Source: Acidobacteria bacterium RIFCSPLOWO2_12_FULL_67_14b
GTDB lineage: Bacteria > Acidobacteriota > Vicinamibacteria > Vicinamibacterales > UBA2999
Direction: 5' to 3'
Length of the DNA stretch: 36,109 bases
NCBI GenBank assembly: GCA_001768615.1
Contig: MELE01000041.1
Span: 1 to 36,109, forward strand
The translations under genes were made by a program, and so were the position numbers. Below the pieces are notes generated by a model that saw only the letters and a program-made list of their open reading frames with translations, was not told the origin of the DNA and ran no database searches. Below are positions 25,087-32,173 of this stretch, piece by piece; positions within the stretch are counted from its first letter, which is position 1; each line of letters begins with the position of its first letter.

Positions 25087-25890
25087 TCACGCGACGGTCC
25101 AGCATTCGCCGTCGCGCCGCGCCCGCCCGTCCTGTTCGAGCTTGTGCAGATGCGCCAGCACGCTCTCGCGCGCCATCGGCGCGAGCGCCGGCGTGAGCCT
25201 GAAGTAGATCGCCGCCGTGATCGCGTCGGCGGTCGACACGCCCGACGCGAGCGCCGACAGCACCTGCGCTTCGCGCTGGCGTCGATGATCGAGGTACTGG
25301 CGGATCAGCGCCGCCGGATCCTCGATCACCGGCCCGTGGGCCGGCCAGGCCCGCACGGGCTCGAGCGCGAGCAGCCGCTCGAGCGATCGCAGGTAATCCG
25401 ACAGGTTGCCGCCGCTCGAGGCCGGGATGAAGACGGTGGTCCCCAGCACGAGCAGGTCGCCGACGAACACCGTGCGCGAGCCCGCATGCCAGAACGCCAG
25501 GTGATCCGGCGAGTGACCGGGTGTGTGAATCACTTCGAGATCGTCCGCGGGAGTCGCCACCCGATCGCCATCGCGGAGCGGGCGCCACGGCACCGCGAAC
25601 CTGGCGTCCTTCTCCGGCCAGGGCCACTTCCAGAACTCCGCCGCGGGCCAGCGCGAGGCAATCGCCGGTGCTCCGGTCGCATGATCCGTGTGCACGTGCG
25701 TGACCAGCACACGCCCGGGGCCGGCCGGCGCCGCTGCGGCGAGGGCGTCGAGGTGCGACGCCTGTCCGACGCCGGCGTCGATCAGCACGGGCGCGTCGCC
25801 GGGGATCAGGTAGGTCCAGTTCCCTTCACCGGTGAAGGGCCCCGGGTTGCCCGCGTGCAAGGGGATCGGGCGCAAAGACGCCAGGCTCAT
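25087..25890 (-). CDS. Metallo-beta-lactamase-fold hydrolase (LACTB2-like)
   Basis: A 267-residue MBL-fold enzyme. The di-zinc motif THVHTDH (64-70) is followed by H126 in TPGHSPDH, D145 in VGDLL and H185 in PAHG. A C-terminal winged-helix-like region (about 195-267) matches the LACTB2 / endoribonuclease-like group, so a thioester hydrolase or RNase activity is possible. The ATG at 25890 overlaps the MFS stop as ATGA. No signal peptide. Confidence 0.9.
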   Translation of the reverse strand: MSLASLRPIPLHAGNPGPFTGEGNWTYLIPGDAPVLIDAGVGQASHLDALAAAAPAGPGRVLVTHVHTDHATGAPAIASRWPAAEFWKWPWPEKDARFAVPWRPLRDGDRVATPADDLEVIHTPGHSPDHLAFWHAGSRTVFVGDLLVLGTTVFIPASSGGNLSDYLRSLERLLALEPVRAWPAHGPVIEDPAALIRQYLDHRRQREAQVLSALASGVSTADAITAAIYFRLTPALAPMARESVLAHLHKLEQDGRARRDGECWTVA

Positions 25891-27062
25891 TGTCCGGAGG
25901 ATCCTTGGGAAAATGAACCCGGCGTCCTCAGTCCTACTAACGACACGCCGAACGCCACGAGCATAATCGCCGCCGCGCTCAGATACGGCGTGGTCATCCC
26001 ATAGGCGTCGTACAGATAACCGCCCCATGCCGGACCGACGACCCGCCCGAGGCTCGCCAGCGAGGAGGCCAGGCCGAGCGTGCCGCCCTGATCGTCGGCA
26101 TCGGCCGTCTTCGACACCATCGCCGACAGCGCCGGACTGTTGAAGCCCATGCCGAGCGCGAGCACCGCGAGCGCGACCAGCAGCGTCGGCACGCTCCAGG
26201 CAAACGGCACCAGGCCGACGCCGACCGCAATCGCGAAGATGGCCACGGGAATCAGCCTCGCCTCTCCCACGCGCTTGACGACCTTGTGCACGAGCACACC
26301 CTGCACGAGCGCGAGGACGACACCGATGTACGCGAACAGGAAGCCGATCGAGGCCGCGGTGAACCCGAAGCGGCTCTCGCTGAACAGCGCGAACGTCGCC
26401 TCGAAGCCCGAGAAGGCGGCGGTGACGATGAAGTAGAGGGCCAGCAGCAGGACGAGCGTGGGCTTGGTCATCGCGTGCCGGAAGGCGTCGAGGCGGCCGA
26501 GGCCCTTGGTCTCCGGGTTCGCGGCGCGCGATTCGGGCAGGAGGAACCAGGCCGCGATGAAATTCGACAGGCACAGGGCGGAGGCGGTCCACATCGGCGC
26601 CTCCGGGCTGATCCGGCTGAGGACGCCGCCGATGGCCGGTCCGAAGATGAACCCCAGCCCGAATGCCGCGCCCACCATGCCCATGCCCTTGGCGCGGTTC
26701 TCGGGCGTGGTCACGTCCGCGATGTAGGCCTGGGCCGTCGGGATGTTCGCGCCCGCGATGCCGCCGAGAATGCGCGCCACGAACACCAGCGTCAGCGACG
26801 TGGCCAGCGCCAGCGTGAGGTACGACACGCACGACCCCATCAGGCCCAGGAGGATGATCGGCTTGCGCCCGATGCGATCCGACCAGCGCCCCCAGATCGG
26901 CGAAAACACGAACTGCATCAGCGAAAAGCTCGTGCCGAGCAGGCCGATCGCGAACGCCGAGGCGCCGAACGACTCGGCATAGAACGGCAACAGCGGGATG
27001 ATGATGCCGAACCCGAGAAGGTCGATGAACACCGTGACGAAAATGACGGCGAGCGGCGACAT
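25887..27062 (-). CDS. MFS drug/metabolite exporter (DHA1, TetA-like)
   Basis: A 391-residue major facilitator with 12 predicted helices. Motif A is GRWSDRIGRKP between helices 2 and 3, and the antiporter motif C appears in GAAFGLGFIFGPAIGG in helix 5. These are the marks of the 12-helix drug:proton antiporter family that includes TetA-type pumps. Substrate cannot be deduced. The ATG shares one base with the TGA of the preceding gene (TGATG), so translation is probably coupled. Confidence 0.9.
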   Translation of the reverse strand: MSPLAVIFVTVFIDLLGFGIIIPLLPFYAESFGASAFAIGLLGTSFSLMQFVFSPIWGRWSDRIGRKPIILLGLMGSCVSYLTLALATSLTLVFVARILGGIAGANIPTAQAYIADVTTPENRAKGMGMVGAAFGLGFIFGPAIGGVLSRISPEAPMWTASALCLSNFIAAWFLLPESRAANPETKGLGRLDAFRHAMTKPTLVLLLALYFIVTAAFSGFEATFALFSESRFGFTAASIGFLFAYIGVVLALVQGVLVHKVVKRVGEARLIPVAIFAIAVGVGLVPFAWSVPTLLVALAVLALGMGFNSPALSAMVSKTADADDQGGTLGLASSLASLGRVVGPAWGGYLYDAYGMTTPYLSAAAIMLVAFGVSLVGLRTPGSFSQGSSGQ

Positions 27063-27784
27063 CACGAGCGGGCGTGCAGCCACAACGAGACGAGCGTGTA
27101 GTAGATCGGGTACAGCAACGACACGGCGATCCAGGGCCCGTCGGTGACCGGCAGCCGCCACACGATCATCAGGACGATCAGCGCCCACGCCGACCCAAGG
27201 AGGATCGTCGGCGCTCGCAGGGTCAGGGTGCGCGAGGGATACACGTATCGAATCGGCACGAAGACGAGGACCGACAGCACGAGCAGAATCGCGGCGTTGG
27301 TCACGGGCGACAGGCCCAGCACGAAGAGGTACAGGGCGGCGATATTCCAGTACGACGGGAAGCCCGTGAAGAAGTATTCCTGCAGCGACCCCCCGTCGCG
27401 TGGCGACACACCTTTAGGTGTGTCGACCATCACCTTGTGATCGGCCTGTCCGAACCCGTACGCGCTTGCCAGCAACACCGCCCCGCCCACCCACAGCACC
27501 GAGCCCTCGGGCAGCAGTCCCGCGCGCCAGATCAGCAGGACCGGCACGAAGACGTAGGTCAGGTAATCGACGACGTCGTCGAGCCGGCTGCCGTCGTACT
27601 GGGGCAGGCGCTGCTTCACGCGCAGCGCGCGGGCGAGCATGCCGTCGGTGGCGTCGACCACCGTCGCGGCAATCAGGGCGAGGAAGGCCGTCCGGTAATC
27701 ACGCTCGACGATCGCGAGCGTGGCGGCCAGCGCCAGCACGGCGCCCAGGGCGGTGTAGAAGTGCGCGACCCAGGCCAGAGTCAC
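27062..27784 (-). CDS. pcs: CDP-alcohol phosphatidyltransferase, phosphatidylcholine-synthase-like
   Basis: A 240-residue integral membrane enzyme. The CDP-alcohol motif reads DATDGMLAR at 44-52, then twelve residues, then GSRLDDVVDYLTY. That spacing (twelve instead of eight residues before the glycine) and the VDYLTYVFVP continuation match bacterial phosphatidylcholine synthase, which joins choline to CDP-diacylglycerol in one step. FPSYWN further on is also typical. Between the third-helix region and that motif, the protein has an extra block including VDTPKGVSP that is encoded by a hairpin-family palindrome (27404-27425). It starts at GTG 27784, 1 bp after the ThyX stop. A related phosphatidylserine/phosphatidylglycerol-type activity remains possible. 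Confidence 0.8.
   Translation of the reverse strand: MTLAWVAHFYTALGAVLALAATLAIVERDYRTAFLALIAATVVDATDGMLARALRVKQRLPQYDGSRLDDVVDYLTYVFVPVLLIWRAGLLPEGSVLWVGGAVLLASAYGFGQADHKVMVDTPKGVSPRDGGSLQEYFFTGFPSYWNIAALYLFVLGLSPVTNAAILLVLSVLVFVPIRYVYPSRTLTLRAPTILLGSAWALIVLMIVWRLPVTDGPWIAVSLLYPIYYTLVSLWLHARS
27404..27425. repeat. Hairpin-family element inside a coding sequence
   Basis: Perfect inverted repeat with 9-bp arms cgacacacc / ggtgtgtcg around TTTA. It lies inside the phosphatidylcholine-synthase-like gene and is read as VDTPKGVS without breaking the frame. Confidence 0.88.
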
Positions 27785-27785
27785 C

Positions 27786-29333
27786 TCAGAGGCGGCGCTC
27801 GGCGTTGGGGAACGACTGCCAGACCGGCACGCCGCAGAAGTGCGTGCCCTCGGTGCAGCGCGGCGACACGATGCGGTTCCGCAGCACGCAGGGCGGGCCC
27901 AGGTAGCGGCCCAACTGCGGGTGGACGTCCCTCACCTGGCTGATCTCGTCCATCGACGCCAGGTAGATCTCTTCCTGCGCGTTGAAGCAGGTCCGCAGCG
28001 TCCACTTGTGCTGCAAGGCGATGAACGACCCGGACTCCACGAGGCGAAGCGCCTTGGCATTCGGGACGACATAGAGGGCGTGCTCGAGGGGCACGCCCAG
28101 CGCGAGCAGCCGGTTCTTCGCCGTCCACGCGTCGGCCATCGCCTGCTCGTAGACCGCGAGCGCTTCGCGGTTCTGCCGGATCAAACGGGGCGTGACGTAG
28201 TCGGGCGCCGCCGTGTCGGCCAGCGTCATCATCGGCCGCGACGCCGGGACCATGCGATGGCGCTGGTCCTGCGAGTCGGCGGTGTGGCTCAGGCGCTTCT
28301 CGAACACGTAGGTCGCGTGGTGCAGCGTGCGCATCATCGGCGAGTGATAGGCGACGTCCAGCATGTCGACGCGGTAGGGGTTCCTCGCCGGGTTCATCAC
28401 GCGATCGATGGCTTCCGCATCGTCCAGTTCCGCGGTGGTGAGGCCGAAGGTGGCCCGCACGGCATCGGCGACGACGCGCTCGGCGCCGGCGGACCAGTCG
28501 CGCAACCGGGAGACGCGCCCGCCCAAACGGCGATCGAATTCGGCGGCGTAGGCGTCTCCCGAGCCGCGCGTGACCGGGAAGGCCAACTCCGGCAGCGCCT
28601 CGCGTCCGAGCGTGTCGAGCCCGACCTTGTCGAAGAACATCGGGTCGACTTCCCTCACGAGGTCGACCATCGCGCCAATCACCATCGCGGCCTCGTAGGG
28701 CACGTCGCCGGCGTTCAGCATGCGGTGCAGGCGATGCAGCACGATCCCCGACACGGTGTGGACCATCGACGTGAACGCGCCGATCGGGATCACGTAGCGG
28801 GCGGTCTCGATCGCCTTCTTTTCCGCCTCGCGCTCAACCGTCTTCAGCCGCGCCGCTGTGTTGGTGGGCCGCACGTAGCGCAACTGCTTCAGGATCGCCC
28901 ACGCATCGTCCTTGAGCAGCGCCGAGAGCCGCGCGTAGGCGTCCCACGCGCGGAGGATGGCCTGCTCGTAGACGTCCAGCGCCTCGCCCGACAGCGGCGG
29001 CACGAAGGCGCGCGGCTCGCTCAGCTTCACGTATCGCTGGCTGGACTGTTCGGAGTTGTAGAAGGGATAGGAATGCAGGATGCTCCACACCAGCTGGCGT
29101 GAGATGTTCTCGAGCCCGAACTCGAAGTGCGCGTGCTGGAACACGGTGTGGTGGCCGCCCTCGAAGGTCAGCGGGCCGATGGAATCCCGCTGCTTGTCGG
29201 TAATCTCGCTGCGCTCGATGACGCGGGGCGAATAGCAGGTCCGCGCCGCGGCGATCGCGCCGTCGTAGGGCACGGCCGGCGACGAACGCAGCGTGACTTT
29301 GGGTGCAGCCGTGGCGAGCGCAAGGGCGGGCAT
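27786..29333 (-). CDS. thyX: Double-domain FAD-dependent thymidylate synthase (ThyX-like)
   Basis: A 515-residue protein with two Thy1/ThyX-type domains; ordinary ThyX has about 220-270 residues and one. ThyX makes dTMP from dUMP with FAD, NADPH and methylene-tetrahydrofolate. The N-terminal half has GGHHTVFQHAHFEF (about 59-72) and SEQSSQRYVKL (95-105), but the RHR of the ThyX motif is replaced by LHS. The C-terminal half has HSPMMRTLHHATYVFEKRLSH and an intact QRHR (RHR at 358-360). Three cysteines (482, 493, 500) close the protein and could bind metal. The start is ATG 29333; an in-frame GTG lies at 29342 but is only 3 nt from TATAAT. It heads a six-gene run. No thyA is in the window. Confidence 0.85.
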   Translation of the reverse strand: MPALALATAAPKVTLRSSPAVPYDGAIAAARTCYSPRVIERSEITDKQRDSIGPLTFEGGHHTVFQHAHFEFGLENISRQLVWSILHSYPFYNSEQSSQRYVKLSEPRAFVPPLSGEALDVYEQAILRAWDAYARLSALLKDDAWAILKQLRYVRPTNTAARLKTVEREAEKKAIETARYVIPIGAFTSMVHTVSGIVLHRLHRMLNAGDVPYEAAMVIGAMVDLVREVDPMFFDKVGLDTLGREALPELAFPVTRGSGDAYAAEFDRRLGGRVSRLRDWSAGAERVVADAVRATFGLTTAELDDAEAIDRVMNPARNPYRVDMLDVAYHSPMMRTLHHATYVFEKRLSHTADSQDQRHRMVPASRPMMTLADTAAPDYVTPRLIRQNREALAVYEQAMADAWTAKNRLLALGVPLEHALYVVPNAKALRLVESGSFIALQHKWTLRTCFNAQEEIYLASMDEISQVRDVHPQLGRYLGPPCVLRNRIVSPRCTEGTHFCGVPVWQSFPNAERRL

Positions 29334-29345
29334 GGAGTGCACGTG

Positions 29346-29378
29346 ATTATACGCCCCGGCGGCGCCCTGTGTTAGGAT
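29346..29378. promoter_or_regulatory. Divergent -10 elements, thyX and secreted-protein genes
   Basis: Minus strand: TATAAT at 29351-29346, 12 nt from ATG 29333. Plus strand: TAGGAT at 29373-29378, 8 nt from ATG 29387. Neither gene has a Shine-Dalgarno between box and start. The -35 regions are weak. Confidence 0.5.
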
Positions 29379-29386
29379 GCCCGGCT

Positions 29387-29791
29387 ATGAAAAACTTGTT
29401 TCACTCGCTCGCGTTGGCGCTCGTACTGATGCCGGCCGTCGCCTCGGCCCAGGCATCCCTGACGCCGGCTGATGCCGGCGACTTCATGGGCACGTGGACC
29501 CTCACGCTCGACAGCCCTCAGGGACCCTTCGAACAGACCCTGGTGCTGAAGGACAAGGCCGGGAAGGTCGTCGCGGAGATGACCAGCCAGATGCAGCCGG
29601 ACGTGCAGGAAGTCACCGACGTCAGCAAGGACCAGGAGAGCCTGGTCCTGAAATTCGCCGGCAATTTCCAGGGCAACCCGTTTGACGCCGTGATCACCGT
29701 GTCGCCGGATGGCGCCGACAAGGCGAAGGTGCTCTTCGACATCAACGGCGGCCAGTTTTCGATGAGCGGGACCGGCGCCAAGAAGAGGTAA
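29387..29791 (+). CDS. Small secreted protein of unknown function
   Basis: A 134-residue protein with a clear signal peptide (K2, hydrophobic 6-20, cleavage near ASAQA). The mature part has lipocalin-like alternating strands (GTWTLTLDSPQGPFEQTLVL, KVVAEMTSQM, LKFAGNFQG, FDAVITVSPDG, VLFDINGGQFSM). It resembles the small beta-sheet proteins found next to metal-dependent hydrolases in Acidobacteria, but I give it no name. It is followed directly by a heptamer repeat that starts at the last base of the stop codon. Confidence 0.75.
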   Translation: MKNLFHSLALALVLMPAVASAQASLTPADAGDFMGTWTLTLDSPQGPFEQTLVLKDKAGKVVAEMTSQMQPDVQEVTDVSKDQESLVLKFAGNFQGNPFDAVITVSPDGADKAKVLFDINGGQFSMSGTGAKKR

Positions 29792-29825
29792 GAAGGCAGA
29801 AGGCAGAAGGCAGAAGGCAGAAGGC
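29791..29825. repeat. Heptamer tandem repeat (agaaggc)x5
   Basis: Five perfect 7-bp units that begin at the final base of the stop codon of the small secreted protein gene. Confidence 0.92.
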
Positions 29826-29849
29826 AAGAAGTCTTCCACCTTCCCCCGG

Positions 29850-30077
29850 CTACCCGACCTTCGCGAGGTTCTGCGCCAGCAGCGACCCGCGCGCCGCCGA
29901 GGCGGTGGCGCGGGCGCGATGCGCCGAAGCAGCCGCGCCCTGCGTCATCAGCGACGCGGCAAACTCCATCTCCGGCTCGGGCCGGCCATCGCGATCGCCT
30001 TCTTCTTGTACGCCTCGATCAGGTAGCCGGCGTCGAATGACTACGATCTTCCGGTTCTTGATTGCGGCAGTTGCCAT
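29850..30077 (-). pseudogene. Frameshifted remnant of a small helical protein
   Basis: On the minus strand the plausible protein switches frame. One frame gives FDAGYLIEAYKKKAIAMAG (from about 30037 to 29980). The next gives PEPEMEFAASLMTQGAAASA and ends LLAQNLAKVG at a TAG (29850-29852). Adding one C to the CCC run near 29975 would join them into a coherent alanine-rich helical protein. Upstream, the FDAGYL frame meets a stop at once, so the 5' part is missing or further shifted. The family is not recognised. It may be a decayed gene or carry a consensus error. Confidence 0.5.
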
Positions 30078-30146
30078 GGTTGGATATTCAGCTGCCTAAC
30101 GGCAGCGGCGAACGTCGAACGGAGTAGCCCCCAGGGCCAGAGGCAG

Positions 30147-30646
30147 CTACTTCTGTTTCTGCGCATTCCAGGATAGTTCCTCGGCTCCCTTGCAGGTGGC
30201 TGCAATAAGTCTTGCAGTGCCAGAAATTGATCCGTCGGGTTTGGGGGTTGCGATTACACGCAGGCGAGCTTTCCCCGAGAGGTCCCGGTTCACGTCGAAC
30301 CCCTTTTCTCCAACTATGGGAGCAACCGTGGACGGATCGATTCTCGTCTCACCCTGGCTCTTAAGGAGATCGAACTCCTTCTGAGTGTACGGAAAGAACA
30401 CTGTGTCGGTACCGCCGAGGACGGTCATGGCCACCGACGAGCCTGGGCTCGTAACGCAAGGTTCGTCCAGGGAAACCCGCCATCCCAAGGTGAAGGATTT
30501 GAGAGCACCGTTCTCGATCGCGAAGGAAATGGCTTGGTCCTGCGAGGTTATTCCAACCCATTTCCGTCGAGAGACCCCTGAGCGTCCGCAGCGACCGCTA
30601 TGGCAAGCGCCAGACTGCAGCCCAGTAGTAGCGTCTTGATCTTCAT
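30147..30646 (-). pseudogene. Secreted small protein split by a one-base frameshift
   Basis: ATG 30646, behind GGAGG, opens a good signal peptide (KIKTLLLG, then a hydrophobic stretch ending AADAQG), but the frame stops at 30551-30553 shortly after. In another frame the coding reads KWVGITSQDQAISFAIENG and runs on through LGWRVSLDEPCV to the stop at 30147. Inserting one A in the AAA run at 30563-30561 would join the parts as SLDGKWVGITSQ and give about 166 residues, ending WNAQKQK. The mature part is beta-rich with two cysteines (DEPC, AATC). Either a true recent pseudogene, a sequence error, or (less likely) slippage. Confidence 0.7.
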
Positions 30647-30753
30647 CAATGGCCTCCGCGCGCCAGCGTCGGCGCCAGATTCTCCCGTCCGCGCCACGCA
30701 GCGCGGGAGACGGGGGCTGCGTGGCGTCGGGTCCATCGCGGTGTTCGACCGCT

Positions 30754-31197
30754 CTAACTACTCCCGCTGGGAACTGCGGGCAGGTGGCCGAGCTGAGCGA
30801 GTGCCGCCATGTTGTCCCAAGTCACCCACATCTCAGCAATCATGCCGTTTTCCACACGGAGGACAGCCCCGAACTCAAGCTGCATTTTTCTTCCGGATGG
30901 TGGAAAGGGCCCCATCTGCCCTCTCTGGGTGCCCTCGTACGTGGCCCAAACGGCAACGAGGTCCCCGTCCGCCAGTAGGTGCTTCGGAGTCTGGATGGAA
31001 TCAGGAAACACCGTGGCGTCCTGTCTCAAGTATTCCTTGAACCCGCGGAGGCTCCTCACATCGACCTGAGGAGTCGCCTGGCAATGGCGCACGAAGTCCG
31101 ACGCCACGATGTCGTCCAGAAGGTCGAACTGACGGGCATTCATAGCCTCGCCAAAGCGGCGAGCCAGCGCCTTGTTCTGCTCAGCAGTCGTACGCAT
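30754..31197 (-). CDS. SnoaL-like / ester cyclase family protein (NTF2 fold)
   Basis: A 147-residue protein of the SnoaL-like polyketide-cyclase / ester-cyclase group of the NTF2-like superfamily. The helical start RRFGEAMNARQFDLLDDIVA, the FVRHC strand-helix joint, GFKEYLRQDATVFPD and the final EMWVTWDNMAALAQLG are characteristic. These proteins act as small-molecule cyclases, isomerases or carriers, and the ligand cannot be told. ATG 31197 is chosen; the longer open frame up to 31269 runs into the inverted repeat upstream. A G-rich stretch (aaggggggc) serves as Shine-Dalgarno. Confidence 0.85.
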   Translation of the reverse strand: MRTTAEQNKALARRFGEAMNARQFDLLDDIVASDFVRHCQATPQVDVRSLRGFKEYLRQDATVFPDSIQTPKHLLADGDLVAVWATYEGTQRGQMGPFPPSGRKMQLEFGAVLRVENGMIAEMWVTWDNMAALAQLGHLPAVPSGSS

Positions 31198-31602
31198 TCT
31201 CAGCCCCCCTTCCGCCCCACCCGCCTTATGTCGGTCGAACGGTCCAAATGAGCCGCGCGCCTCGGCCACATCGTCGCACGCACTATTGGGCGCGTCGGCT
31301 CCATTTGGAGCTTATACAGCGCGTGCGACAGAGCCCTCTTGAGGCCAGCGGTTCGGCAGGCCGCCTGCGGTGAACGACCCGGTAGAGCGGCGTGACACCA
31401 CCGACACCCGGCCTTGGCCTTGACCCGGGCGCTGCGCCCAAAATGTGTGACGGCCCACCGTCCAACTACCCGCTTCGAACGAAGGCGGGGGCGACCTGCA
31501 ACCCAAACATCTCCACGCGCCGCTGCCCGAGACCGACCACGCTCGACCTCGATGCCCCGACATGCTCGAGTTGATCCGAGCTTCGGAGCAGCCGGTAGTC
31601 GG
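31198..31602. other. 405-bp stretch without a supported gene
   Basis: Open frames exist on both strands but show no family resemblance, no good start region, and arginine-rich composition as expected of random GC-rich frames. The only clear structure is the attC-like inverted repeat at 31244-31308. Confidence 0.6.
31244..31308. repeat. 65-bp imperfect hairpin, attC-like in shape
   Basis: The left arm (31244-31260) and the right arm (31290-31308) pair as CCAAATG-AGCCG-CGCGC with its complement, except that the right arm has two extra, unpaired bases. A 29-bp middle separates the arms. Extrahelical bases in an otherwise matching stem are a feature of integron attC sites. The R boxes are only approximate (ATTGGGC at 31285-31291) and no integrase is present, so the identity is open. 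Confidence 0.45.
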
Positions 31603-31824
31603 TCAGTGTGCCCGGCGATCGCGTCGATGAAGCGCATCGTGGGCCTTGTCAACATCCTCCGATCTCACCAGGAGCTCGGCTCCACTCATCGCCGGATACA
31701 TTCCGCCCGCATTGTCAGCCCTAATCATGGACTCGATTCCCGCCTCATCCAGAATGCCCTTGGCTATCTGCGCATCTGCGGTGGATCGGAATGTCGAGAT
31801 GGTGATCAGATCTGAGGAACTCAC
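31603..31824 (-). CDS. DUF2007 family small protein
   Basis: A 73-residue protein of the DUF2007 family (putative signal-transducing protein). The core is DLITISTFRSTADAQIAKGI, then LDEAGIESMIRAD and AELLVRSEDVDKAHDAL, as expected of this ferredoxin-like fold. GTG 31824 is chosen because GGGAGG lies 7 nt upstream; a longer frame to 31878 has no such site. The family often sits beside zinc-ribbon or PII-like genes, but not here. Confidence 0.82.
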   Translation of the reverse strand: MSSSDLITISTFRSTADAQIAKGILDEAGIESMIRADNAGGMYPAMSGAELLVRSEDVDKAHDALHRRDRRAH

Positions 31825-32173
31825 CGCGGCACCTCCCGTTCTGGTAAACCGACGACACGAGCTGAAAAGCGTCTGCAACTAACGCGAGTGAATGATCCGA
31901 GACTCTTTTCCTTGTCTGTATAACGAGTAGTCGGCTCAACTCGATAACCCATTACCCCAGCGGCGGCTGCAGTGTAGCGCGACGGTCCACGGCGATCCAA
32001 CGGGAGATAGGCCGACCTGGATAAACCGATACTCCGGCGTCGCTTCGCAAGGTTTCCGGTAGATTCGCCACGAACGCGCGTACACCACCGGGCACCCGAG
32101 CACCCCAGCACCTTCGCACCAACCCCTTTGGGCACCCCAGGCACCGTACGCACCGTACGCACCGTACACCGTC
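31825..32173. other. 349-bp gap without a gene
   Basis: No convincing coding potential. It is AT-richer around 31860-31970. Its right third carries 8-bp units (32090-32121) and 9-bp units (32132-32167) next to the deformylase stop. Confidence 0.6.
32090..32167. repeat. 8-bp then 9-bp tandem repeats
   Basis: Units gggcaccc, gagcaccc, cagcacct, tcgcacca (8 bp) at 32090-32121. Then gcaccccag followed by three gcaccgtac units (9 bp) at 32132-32167. The 9-bp unit is the reverse complement of the one at 14365; the 8-bp unit is that of 32783. Confidence 0.85.

Noticed and set aside
21487-25207. Long plus-strand open frames (451 and 599 codons) opposite the dipeptidase and the histidine kinase
   Set aside because: They mirror two well-supported genes and show the arginine/histidine-rich bias of shadow frames.
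30078-30146. Boxes GTTGGAT and GCCTAAC as integron attC ends
   Set aside because: They occur in the wrong order and only about 20 bp apart, so they cannot bound one attC site or a cassette.
31200-31655. 151-codon minus-strand frame as a gene
   Set aside because: It spans the inverted repeat at 31244-31308, overlaps the DUF2007 gene, has no start signal and no recognisable fold.
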